64,000 nucleotides of DNA from Prillingera fragicola (Eukaryota > Basidiomycota > Tremellomycetes > Trichosporonales > Trichosporonaceae), in assembly GCA_002335605.1 (NCBI GenBank), contig BEDY01000005.1, positions 1,488,001 to 1,552,000 of the forward strand, in the 5' to 3' direction. Below, in pieces: positions 44,451 through 54,400 of the stretch. The notes under the pieces were generated by a model. It was not told the DNA's origin. It made no database searches and saw nothing but the letters and a program-made list of their open reading frames with translations. Positions within the stretch are counted from its first letter, which is position 1, and the number at the start of each line of letters is the position of its first letter. The translations under genes and the position numbers were made by a program.

Positions 44451-47078
44451 CTATACATACCCACCGCGAGCCCCGCCGCGACCCCGCTTTGACGCCCCCG
44501 CGCGCCGCGCAGGGTTCCGCGCGGGCGTCTTGGGCGACTCGTTCGCGAGCTCCGCGATGGCGGCAATCTTGCCCGCGACGCCCGACGCCTTCATGTCGGC
44601 CTTGGGCGCCTCGTCGGGTGTGGAGACGGCCTCGTCGTCGCTCGTCATGTAGGAGAGAATTGTGTCGCCTACGGGCGAAGAGGTCAGGCTTGGTGTTGAG
44701 GGTTCGCTGTCGTCGAGGCCGCCGTACGGGTCTTCGTCGGGCTTTTCGTCGTCGAGCTCCTCGAGCGCGTCCTCCGTGCGGCTCACGGGGGAGGCGACGA
44801 CGGGGGAGGCGCTGAAGCGCGGGGAGGTGCCGGAGAGAGGGGAGAGGCGGGGCGAGGAGGCGAGGAGGGGCGAGGTCGCGCTCCTGGCCGAAGGCGAGAT
44901 GCGGGCCGAGAGGGGCGCGCGCGACGAGTCGAGCGAGGTGCGCTCGAGCTCGACGCTGGGACGCGGCTGGGCGGGCGTCGACACGGGGGAAGGGACAGGC
45001 TTGCGCGACAGGGTGCGCGGGGGAAGCACAGTGAGGGTGTGAGGCTCCTCGACTGGCTCTGAGATTGTCGGCGTCGTCGGCGAGGCCACCTTGGGCTCGT
45101 CGGTGAGGGTAAAGCCGCGACGAGGGAGTTCGACGGGCGACTTGACGGGCTCGTCGGTGAGAGTGTAGCCGCGGCGAGGGGGCGCGCCGGCATACTTTGG
45201 CCTGTCCATGATGGACGCCGGCTTGGTGTCGGCCTTGGTGTCTGAGAACTTGCGAGCAGGCCTCTCAGGCTTACTGCCTAGTGAAAACTTGCGCGCATCG
45301 TTGGCCGCAGGGGTGATGCCCTCGGCGACAAACAGCTGCTCCGCGCCCTCACGCGCCGAGGACGAGCTGGCCAACTGCTTGGCTGACGCCAGGTCGCGGG
45401 CCTCGGTTTCGGAAAGACTCGTAGGCGAGGTGACCTCGGACGGCGGCGGGGGCAGGTGGAGCGTGAGTGCCTCGAGAGCCGCCGAGTCGACCGACGGCGC
45501 ACGCTCGGCCACGGGCAGCTGGGGGTGGGTGACGGTCGTAGGGGACGAAAACATGGAACTCGTAGGCACGACATCGACCTCGAGCTCGGGCACTGGCTCG
45601 TCCTCTTCAATTGCCATTGCCGGCTCTGGGGCCTTGCGGGGCTTCCTCCTGGCGCGCCCGCCAAACAGCTGGGTGAGTGAGCGGCCGAGCGCGGTAGGCT
45701 GGTTTGCAAGCGCAACGTCGGCCGAGCTCACGGGCTCTTTCTCTCGCGGCGCTTCCGACGAAACTATGGAACTGGACGCACCATCCGGGTCGAGCGGCGG
45801 TGAGACGGCAATCTTGGGGCTGGCTAGGTCGGTGGAGATGGTTGGGTCGTCGACGGGCGCCGCAGCGCCCCAAAGCCGAAAGGACCCCCAGCCCTTGGAT
45901 TCGGCTGGGGGAGTGTCGGATTTGGACTCGGTAGTCGAGGTGATGCTGCTGCTGGTGCTGAGCTTGCGCGGTGGTATGGACTTGGGTGCAAGAGTTGAGG
46001 GAAGCTCGGGCACCTCGTCCTCGGTGGGGAGCGGAGGGAGGTTGACTGCCATGCTGCCCATGTCGCCAGACATGAACTCGCGGAGCGCGCGCAGGCAGTC
46101 TTCACTAGCCGTGCGTGCCTCCTCGCTGTCAGCGAGGCGAGCAGCCATGCTCAGCAGCTGTGCGCGGAGGTGTTCAGACTCTTCCTTTGCCGCTTGCAGG
46201 TCATCAGGGTTGGAGGTGGGTAGCGCCGACGGTGCCACAGGAGGCGAGGGCACTGCCTTGGCAGTTGCCGGGGGAGTCGTGATCAAAGCCGCTGGAGTAA
46301 CAGCCGTCCGAGGCGACCCAGTAGGGCTCGACTCGTTGGACGACTTTGGCTTGTCCTTGTCCTCACCGCCCCCCTCGGCCATCCTGTGCAGCGGCCGGCT
46401 GGGCGACATGGGGCTTCTAGGCGACTTGGGCATCTTGGCCGTCGACGGGCTACGCGGGGCGTTCTCAAACAGCTTACTCGGGTCGACCTTGAGATGTCTG
46501 CTCGCGCCACGCACATGGCCCGACGAGCCGAGGCGCAGCTCGCGCAGTCCACTCGCGGCTCCGCCCGGTATCTCTGGCGTGTCACTGGTAGCGGACACAC
46601 CACTCACTGGCCGCTGGGTGATACGGCCGTACAGACTCTGGCGCTTGGCCTTCTTGTCCTCGAGCGGCGCCACGGGCTCCTCATCAGCCAGAGGCGCCGG
46701 CGCAACAGTCGCCGCCGCCGCAGCAGTGGCGGCGCGATTCTGCTCCTGCTTCTGCAGCGACATGAACATGCGGCGGCTCGCCTCGACCTGTCCCCGCAGC
46801 AGCTCGACCTTCTCGTCGGCCTTTTCACGCGCTTCACGCTCATCGCGGAGCTGCGTCTCGAGCGCCGCTTTTGCTGCAGCCACAAACGCGTGCTGGTCCT
46901 TGAACCGCGAGAGTTCGGCTTCGAGGACGTCTACGCGCGTCTCGGCTGCTGCGCGCGCGTCCTGGGCCGTCTTGAGCTCGGCTTGGAGGTCGGGGATGGA
47001 GATTGACGCGGCGCTGCTGTCCGCGGGCGGTGAGCCCACGGCGGCGTCGCCGGGGTCGTCGGCGGACGGGAGGGTCAT
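44451..47078 (-). CDS. Coiled-coil protein with long Ser/Pro-rich tail, function unknown
   Basis: A single exon encodes 875 residues. A strong coiled coil spans about 25-115 (LQAELKTAQDARAAAETRV, EAELSRFKDQHAF, LETQLRDEREAREKADEKVE, LLRGQVEASRRMFMSLQKQ). A second short coil at about 300-340 contains EESEHLRAQLLSMAARLADS. The rest is low-complexity Ser/Pro/Thr/Ala with many SP motifs (KSPRSPMSPSRP), suggesting cyclin- or MAP-kinase substrates. Three related RRGYTLTDEPVKSP / RRGFTLTDEPKVASP segments occur near residues 635-680. The C-terminus is RGG-like (GASKRGRGGARGGYV). I do not recognise the family. A scaffold at membranes, septin/actin structures or polarity sites is possible but unsupported. 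Confidence 0.75.
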   Translation of the reverse strand: MTLPSADDPGDAAVGSPPADSSAASISIPDLQAELKTAQDARAAAETRVDVLEAELSRFKDQHAFVAAAKAALETQLRDEREAREKADEKVELLRGQVEASRRMFMSLQKQEQNRAATAAAAATVAPAPLADEEPVAPLEDKKAKRQSLYGRITQRPVSGVSATSDTPEIPGGAASGLRELRLGSSGHVRGASRHLKVDPSKLFENAPRSPSTAKMPKSPRSPMSPSRPLHRMAEGGGEDKDKPKSSNESSPTGSPRTAVTPAALITTPPATAKAVPSPPVAPSALPTSNPDDLQAAKEESEHLRAQLLSMAARLADSEEARTASEDCLRALREFMSGDMGSMAVNLPPLPTEDEVPELPSTLAPKSIPPRKLSTSSSITSTTESKSDTPPAESKGWGSFRLWGAAAPVDDPTISTDLASPKIAVSPPLDPDGASSSIVSSEAPREKEPVSSADVALANQPTALGRSLTQLFGGRARRKPRKAPEPAMAIEEDEPVPELEVDVVPTSSMFSSPTTVTHPQLPVAERAPSVDSAALEALTLHLPPPPSEVTSPTSLSETEARDLASAKQLASSSSAREGAEQLFVAEGITPAANDARKFSLGSKPERPARKFSDTKADTKPASIMDRPKYAGAPPRRGYTLTDEPVKSPVELPRRGFTLTDEPKVASPTTPTISEPVEEPHTLTVLPPRTLSRKPVPSPVSTPAQPRPSVELERTSLDSSRAPLSARISPSARSATSPLLASSPRLSPLSGTSPRFSASPVVASPVSRTEDALEELDDEKPDEDPYGGLDDSEPSTPSLTSSPVGDTILSYMTSDDEAVSTPDEAPKADMKASGVAGKIAAIAELANESPKTPARNPARRAGASKRGRGGARGGYV

Positions 47079-48153
47079 GGGGCCGTGGGGCTAGTCTTGG
47101 AGATGTTAGTTTTGTCTAAGGACGAGGTGGGACTCACGACGGCAGGTGGTTCACTGCCAGTCACGGTAGGAAGTTGTGCTTGTAAAGTTGTGTACAGATG
47201 CAAGACTCGCACGCACAACACACGGGCAACAGACTTCTCTTGTACTGGACTGGGTGTCGTGTAGGTCAGGGCTGGACACGGCGGCGCGTAGGGTTAATGC
47301 GACGGGCGGGGAAGAGTCGATGCCGAGAAGAGCAGGGTGTGGTATTGCCCGTTAAAGAGTGGGTACGGGTGGCGACAATAGCTGTGAGAAGAGAGCTGTG
47401 TCTGCGGTATGTGTATGTGTAGATGTGTGTAGCTGTTCTCACTGCAGTGTAGCAGTAGCAGTGCCGTGTCAAGAAGACATGGAGGAGGAGGAGCAAGAGT
47501 AGTAGTCCATCATGATTGACCACTATGCACCCAAAGGAAGACGAGTACGACAATGTTGACGAGCAAAGGAGACTTATGGTAGAAGGACGGGAGGGGCGCG
47601 GGAAGGCACCCGGGGTGGAGTAAGGATCCCTGGTCTGTGCGCTCCTGAGCCCCTCTGCTCCTCTGCTCTTGCGCTTCTAGCTGCCTTTGCGCCCGAAACA
47701 AATGCCTTGTAAATGAGAAATGGGCGTCAGATTCCCCGCGGAGGGACGTGCCTGGGTTCTAGTCTGCATTCTAAACGCGTTCCGTCTGTGTGCAGTGCAG
47801 GGGTGTCTGTGCTGTGCGCCCTCTGCGTCCATTCCCTATGTACACCCTGAAGGAAGGATACGGGACATGATGCTCGCCTGCGCCCTTGCTCACTCGTCTT
47901 CCCTGCGATCTACTACTGTATGCATCATCTCTTCTTTCAGTCTGTTTACTGCAATGTAGCTGCTCAAACGAAACGCCACAACTCATGTCGGCAACCCTCG
48001 GGAAACTATTTCTACCCATGCATACACTGCTCGCTATCCCACATGGCCCCCGCCGCGTCCAGGCCTCGGGCTGCGCGGGAGCCAGATGCTATAAACAATC
48101 AAAAAATCACACATCTCTACTAATCGACACCTCACACGCTCGCACGTAGCCAC
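47079..48153. other. Spacer: promoter of coiled-coil gene and Y14 3' flank
   Basis: About 1.07 kb with no supportable gene. A possible 5' UTR intron lies just upstream of 47078. The rest shows no recognised element. Confidence 0.45.
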
Positions 48154-49423
48154 TCATCGGCGCCCAGGCGACACGGAGCGGTCACGTCCCGAACGCCGTC
48201 CACCAGGACCCTCACGGCGGCGGCCACCAGCAGGAGGCTTGGCAAAGGCAAAGTCGCTAAGAGGCCAGTCAGCATGCAAAGCAAAGCATAGGAACACGCA
48301 GAGTCTAAAGACAAAAAAGGCAGGGGCAAAGACAGTCGCCGGGCCTAGAAAGGAACGCGACATGGCACGTCGTAATGTCCGGCATCACGCGTCCATGTTG
48401 GCATACGTGCTCCTGCCACGCGGTACTCACGTGTTGATCGTCTTCTCCAGAAACTCGGTGTTGTCAGTGGCCTTGATGGCAGCCTCGGCCTCGGACTTGA
48501 GCGCAAACTCGACAAGAGCGTAGCCCTGCAGTGTCAGCGGCTGTGCACAAAAGTGGTGCATGAGGGACAGAATGCTGTCGAACGCAGACGGCCGTGGCAG
48601 GTGTGTGGACGGACATCGCCACCAGCGTGACCGCCGCATCATCCCTGTACACACGGCGGCCTTCATCGAGGCATATAGCAGTGTGCACAGTGGGGCCACC
48701 GCATAGCACTGCAGCAGAGAACCGGGCCATGCAGTGACACAGGCGTAGAGTCGCAGGTGGTCACAGCCACAGCAGGGTCGTCATACCTGCAGCGCGAAGC
48801 TTGAACAGCACGGCTAGCTCCCAGCCAGCAGAAGGTGCCACTCAAGGCAGTCGGGGCGTCTTTCGCGAGCTCCAGATCACACAGTGCTGCGTCCAGTTGC
48901 CTGTAGCCCCGCTCGACACAATAGGCTCCAGCAGCTCCAGCAGCACATCCTCCCCCCGTCTTCCCCTCTCCGCAGTGAACTCACCATAACGTAACCAGTT
49001 CGGCGGTTCAGCGCCATGGACAAGTTCTTGACCTCTCCAAAGTCACCAAACAAGTCCTGCAGGTCCTCCTCGGTCGTCTCCTCGTTCAAGCCAGTCACGA
49101 TGACGATCCAGCCCTCAACCGCTGCAATGTCAGTACAAGCAGCCAGGCAAGCGAAGAGAGACATACAGCGGGCGGCCCAGTCGCTTCCCTCCTTGCCGTT
49201 AACGCCGGCTGTGGCGAGTGAGCGGGATTGTAGGAGGAGGCGAGGCAGGAGATGAAAGTGGAGGTTGGTCAAAGGTTAGGAATACATGTCAGCTTTGGCG
49301 CGTGCGTGAGTTGTTGGACTGACCGTCCAGTTTCCTCCTCTCTGAAGACCTGTCAGCGTGTGCTTTTCTTGCCCGGTCTGGGGCACGGTACGTACCGTCC
49401 GAGCCCATCTCGACGTCGGCCAT
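48154..49423 (-). CDS. RBM8A: Exon junction complex RNA-binding protein Y14 (RBM8A)
   Basis: Multi-exon gene. The start peptide MADVEMGSD lies at 49423, with short exons carrying [11 protein letters not shown]. The RRM then reads [19 protein letters not shown] (RNP2 region), [20 protein letters not shown] and [16 protein letters not shown] (RNP1 region). The tail is basic: [15 protein letters not shown] and [13 protein letters not shown]. The SVEGW...RRTGY pattern is diagnostic of Y14, whose RRM face binds Magoh rather than RNA. Y14-Magoh marks spliced mRNAs upstream of exon junctions for transport and decay. An intron of 459 nt (48526-48984) splits the RRM at phase 0, and another of 174 nt lies at 48257-48430. 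It is divergent from the glutaredoxin gene (445 bp). Confidence 0.92.
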
Positions 49424-49868
49424 GGTGTTGGTTGGAAGTTGAGCGTGATGAAGGAGGTAGGTGTTGCAGCTGTGGTTGCTGCGATTTACGAGTTTTGACG
49501 CCGAGATATCAAACCTGGCGAGATGTGGTGTACGTTTTGTCGTTGCTGTAGCTAGACGTAATGAATAAGATGCCAGTCGCTGTCACCGTGCTCGTCACCG
49601 ACATTCAACAACACAACCACCGCCGACTTCGAGGCTGAACGGCATCGACCGGGAATACGTGCTGTGGCGGTCACCACTTCCACGCAGGTGACACGTGGAA
49701 ATACTTCCGTCTGGGGAACCCACCCACTCAGGGCGGGCACAAATGGTGTGCTCGGCCGCAATGTAGCAATCATCGTCGTACAGCACTTTGCCATCAACAA
49801 AATCCGTGCGACTACCAACCCCAGCACATCTCTCCCCCCCTAACAACAGACACGGCCCCGTCCCCACC
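49424..49868. promoter_or_regulatory. Divergent promoter region between Y14 and glutaredoxin
   Basis: 445 bp between divergent start codons. C/T-rich and CCCC-rich words lie close to the glutaredoxin ATG (CTCTCCCCCCC near 49835). No defined operator is seen. Confidence 0.45.
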
Positions 49869-50945
49869 ATGTCGAATCTCGTCACCGTCACCTCCCCAGA
49901 GCACTTCAAGGAGCTGCTGTCGGCGGACCTCAACCGCGTCTCATGCCTGAACTTCTGGGCACCATGGGCAGAGCCCTGCGAGGCCTTCAACAAGGTCGTC
50001 GCTGACGAGGCCACGCGCTACCCCCAGGTCTTGTTTTTGAACGTACGTTTCGAGTGGGCAGCTGCATAGAGAAGGGCTGAGACATCTTGCAGATCCAGGC
50101 CGAGGACTTGGCCGATATTTCAGAGAGCTTTGACATTGAGGCCGTTCCCAGCTTTTTGCTGCTTCGCGTAAGTGTCACTCTGTTGACGGCGGGGATGGGA
50201 ACGTCTGGGAAAGGGTGTCTGTGGGACGCCGGAGGTGTAGATGGCTTGGACGCCGTGTGACGGCTCGGCGGAACGACGCTGGTTGACCTTGGCCTGGGCT
50301 GATAACGGACTTGCTGATCAAGACCGAGCGCGGTGGCGTTCACCGTCTTAGATTGCTTGCGTCTGGCTCTGCGGCTGCGGCTGTGGCTGTCGCCGTCGTC
50401 GGTGCACAGACGCCGAACTGCAGCGCTCCAACATCCCGCCCATCACCTGCTTACTAAACCCCTCTCATTCGGACTGTGCTGACCGCCAGGGACACTCTCT
50501 CCTTGCCCGCCACTCTGGCTCGGACCCAGCTCTTCTCCGCAACCTCCTCTCGCAGCACTCGACGAGCTCGGGTGCGACCTCCAACGTTTCCGCTGCCGCC
50601 ACTTCGGCCCCCGAGCCCGACCGCCCACGGACCGAGGAGGAGATTACCAAGCGCTGCAACGAGCTGATGAACAAGCACAAGGTGGTGCTTTTCATGAAGG
50701 GCAACCCTTCTGCGCCCAAGTGTGGTTTCTCTCGCAAGACTGTCGGCCTGTTGCGCGAGAAGGGTGTCGAGTTTGCGTGGTTTGACATTCTGAGCGACGA
50801 GGATGTGCGCCAGGGACTGAAGCGCGTCAATGACTGGCCCACGTTCCCCCAGATTATCTTGAACGGCGAGCTCGTCGGCGGTCTCGACATTGTCAAAGAG
50901 ATGATTGAGAGCGGCGAGTGGGACGAGGTGTACAACGAGGCCTAG
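49869..50945 (+). CDS. GRX4: Monothiol glutaredoxin with thioredoxin-like domain (Grx3/Grx4)
   Basis: Exons 49869-50042, 50093-50167 and 50490-50945 give 234 residues. Residues 1-~105 form a thioredoxin-like domain whose active-site segment is [13 protein letters not shown], keeping only the second of the usual two cysteines. [16 protein letters not shown] carries the cis-proline. A linker rich in Ser/Ala/Thr follows, then a glutaredoxin domain with [10 protein letters not shown], the monothiol motif [29 protein letters not shown] and the end [15 protein letters not shown]. Grx3/4 proteins bind a bridging [2Fe-2S] cluster with glutathione and BolA (Fra2), and pass iron status to regulators (Aft1, Php4 or Cir1 in fungi). 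Nuclear or cytosolic. Intron 2 is 322 nt, much longer than intron 1 (50 nt). Confidence 0.94.
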
Positions 50946-51494
50946 GTGCAGGGTTCGGAGAGGACGACGAGATACACCACACTGCACTTTTCACACTATT
51001 TGGGAGGGCCTTGTACGCGATAGACACAATGTATACTGGGTAGGTAACACTGCCCTAGCACGAGGACATGCATGTTTGGCCTCTGCTGCTGCTGCTATGG
51101 TCTTGTAATAATGCATGATACAAACGAAGCCGGACGTCATTGAGTGCCTGGGTGCCACACTCATGTCCGGCCTGCCCTTCGCCGAAAACGCCGCCGCGTG
51201 CCAGGCTGGGTGGTAGGAGCCACACTGTAGCGTTCGCTGGCTGGGTGCACACCACGGCCACTGGTCCTCCTCGTCGTCAGCATTCAGCATCCATCCAGCA
51301 TCCTCTACCATCAAAGCATCGCAGCATCGACATTCCCCTCCCCTCCGTCGCCCCCTCCCGTCCCTCGCTGTACGCCTGTACCGATAGTCCGCCATCCTCC
51401 GCACCTCCTAGCAACCCTCTGCACGGGGATGGATCGTTCCTAAACCCCTAAAGTCAACTTCCCTCCTTCCACCTTCCAACTCATATCCCCGTCC
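50946..51494. other. Spacer upstream of NOT1
   Basis: About 550 bp. The left part is the glutaredoxin 3' flank. The right part (51290-51490) is very C/T-rich (CCCCTCCCCTCCGTCGCCCCCTCCC), a probable promoter/leader for NOT1. Confidence 0.55.
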
Positions 51495-54400
51495 ATGTCA
51501 CACCCTCCTCCCGGCCTGGGAGGCGGGGTCGCCAGGACCGGCCCTCCGCCCGGCTTCGGCTCTAGCAACAGCGCCAGCGGAGCAGCAGGTGGTGGCACCG
51601 GCGCGGGCGGCGCGAGTGCCGGTGGGGCCAACGGCACCGCGGCCATTGTGCGCGCCCAAATCGTCTTCCTCCTCACGACCTTTACCGAGGACTCGTTTGA
51701 CAATGCCGCTTCAGAGATCAGGACGGTACGTGCTAGAACCTAACACTGCTGGGCTGCGCGCGCACCCAAAGGCGCGCCGGCGCGGCAGTGTGAAGAATGT
51801 GTAAAGTGAATTGCTGACGGTTGCGGCAGCTCGCGTCGACCCACGGCCCAGAGATGTACCACCACTTTGTGCGCCGTACTGCTGTCGTGGCGTCGCCCGT
51901 GATCCAGACGCTCGTGCAGCACTCGCAGCAGTACAAGGACGACCCCGCCGCGCCGCCTCCGCAGATCCAGACTTCGGGTGGCCCAGCGCTCGCTTGGCGT
52001 CTTCTTGCGACCGAGGCCGTTCGTGCAGCTCGTGATGTGGCCCTCGCTCCCCACTTTGTCCTCACCATGCTCTCGCCGTCGCAGGGCACTCCCCTGCCCC
52101 TGCCTTCGCTGCGTCTGTTCAACCTGCCGCCTGCTGTTCTCTTTTCGCTTTCGGCACTTGCACTCGCAAACCCCCATGTCTTTCCTTCGACGCATCCGTC
52201 ACACGACCTCATCGTGCAGACGCTGCACCAGACGTTCCAGCCGGCGATGGACATGATGCGCTCGGGTGTGCCATTCTGGTCGACCAACATTCCCAACCAG
52301 CCCCAAGACGACCTCACAATGCAAGAGGCACGTACACTCATTCTCGCCCTCTTCCCTCGTTCCAGCACTCCTGGTGGCTCGACGTCGCGCCCTCCCACGC
52401 CGACCAACCCGACCCCTCCCCACCCATCGCCCCTCAACTCGCTCCAGCGCGGATTCCTGCTCCAGTCGCTCACGATCAAGTTTACCTCGCCAGCTATCAT
52501 CCTCCAGACCCTCTCGGCATTGTCCCCTGGCGGCGCCCCGCGCTCCCAAGGTGCTATTCCCCTCGAGGACATTCTGTTCGAGCTCGGCGATTCGCTCACT
52601 CAGGACGAGGGAACGGTCGAGGCGGTGGTGGCCCGTTGGTGGGGCCCGTGGCTCCTCGAAGAGTCCAACCAGGCGCCTCTTCTGGAGGAGGTCATTCGCA
52701 CCCTTCACGGGCTCTGTCACGGTCTCCAGGACGGACGCGCAGTCGACTTCCATGGCGTGATTAGCGGCATCTGCGCCACTGCTCCCATCCCCTGGGTCGA
52801 GGTGGTCAAGTCGTTTGACATGCCCCAGTCGCCTCTCGCACACCCTTCGGCCCTTCCCCTTGCCGCAAGCTTGCTTTTGGTGCCCCCTCAGACTCCCGTT
52901 CCTCCTCTTGCCGGTCTCCTCCCTGCGTCCCCAGGAGAGATTACTTGGAAGAACGTGTCGTCGCTTCTCTACGTGCTCAGGAACCTGTCGACTCTTCCTC
53001 CCGACTCGCTTCCTCTCTACACGCTCCAGACGTCGCCTTCCCCAGAGTCGTGCGCGCGCATCGTCGAGCCTTATCCCGCCGACGCGCAGGTCAGCAAGAT
53101 TGTGCGTCAGCAGGCCAAGGACGTCCAGGCCGCTGGTCTCTGGAACACACTCGGTCTCATCCAGGTTCTCACACAGGCTTGCTCGCTTGCCGACTCCGAG
53201 GACTCGACCGACCGTGACGAGCGCGTGGAGATAGGTCGCCGCGCCACCGAGCTGCTCGACCGTGCGGCCAACCTTGCCCCCGAGCTGGTGCTTATCGCTC
53301 TGGAGAAGCTCCCCAAACCCCTCCCTGCGCCGATCGCCACCATGCACGCAAAGATTCTCGAGGTCTACCTCATAAATCCTCCTGCGACTCTTGCGTCGGC
53401 GCCTCTCGTGTTCCAGCAGCTTTGGGAGCTGAACCCCGATGGCCTCCTCGAGGTTCTCACCGAGTTCTACAGCGAGGACGAGAACAATCTCGGCAAGGTT
53501 GTAGAGATTGCTTGGGAGCTCCAGATTCTGGACAAGCTGCTCGCCAGCGCAAACCTTCACTTTGCCCTCGACGTCGCCGCGCTCGCGTCCAGCAAGGAGT
53601 ACTTTAACCTTGAGAACTGGCTAGCCGACAGTGTCGCTGTCAACGGCCAGGACTTTCTCCAGGCCATGTTTGACTTTGTCGAGCACAAGATCCGCATCGA
53701 GATTGACCACCAGCACCAGCCCGAGTCGGTCCCTCCGCTCATGTTTACGCTCTCGGACGAGGCATTCTCCATCTTCATTCGCGTCGTGCGCAACGCCGAC
53801 AACCTGTCGCGCGAGGACATTGTGCGCTTCAAGAACCTGCGTACCGACATTCTGATCCTGCACCCCCGTCTCCTCAACCTGCGCCCCGGGTCCAAGGACG
53901 AGCAAGGCTTTGTTGTCGCCACCTACAGCAAGTCGATCAGTGCCCAAGTGGACGAGATGTACCGCTGCATGTATAGTGAGGAGAATGACCTCACTCTCGA
54001 CAGCGTCATCGAGGACCTCAAGCGCTACCAAAAGTCGGACGACACGCGCGACCAAGAGCTGTTTGCCGCAGCTCTCCACTCGCTCTTTGACGAGTACAAG
54101 TTTATCAAGACGTACCCTCCCCGGGAGCTTACGATGACGGGTATCCTCTTTGGTGCCATTATCGACTACCGCCTCGTCAAGGACACGCCCGCGTTCGTGG
54201 CGACTCGCTACGTTCTCGACGCGTGCAAGACGTCGCCCCATGAGCCTCCCTACCAGTTTGGTGTCAGCGCGCTGAGCATTCTTCGCGCGTCGCTCGTCGA
54301 CTTTCCCGGTCTGTGCCGCTCGCTGCTCGAGATTCCCGCTCTGCACGAGTCGCACCCGGGCTACATCAACGACATCCAGGCGTCGCTCACTGAACGTGAG

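Noticed and set aside
45208..47094. Forward open frame of 628 codons opposite the coiled-coil gene
   Set aside because: Low-complexity Ser/Ala/Gly product without domains; the reverse strand gives a longer protein with a clear coiled coil.
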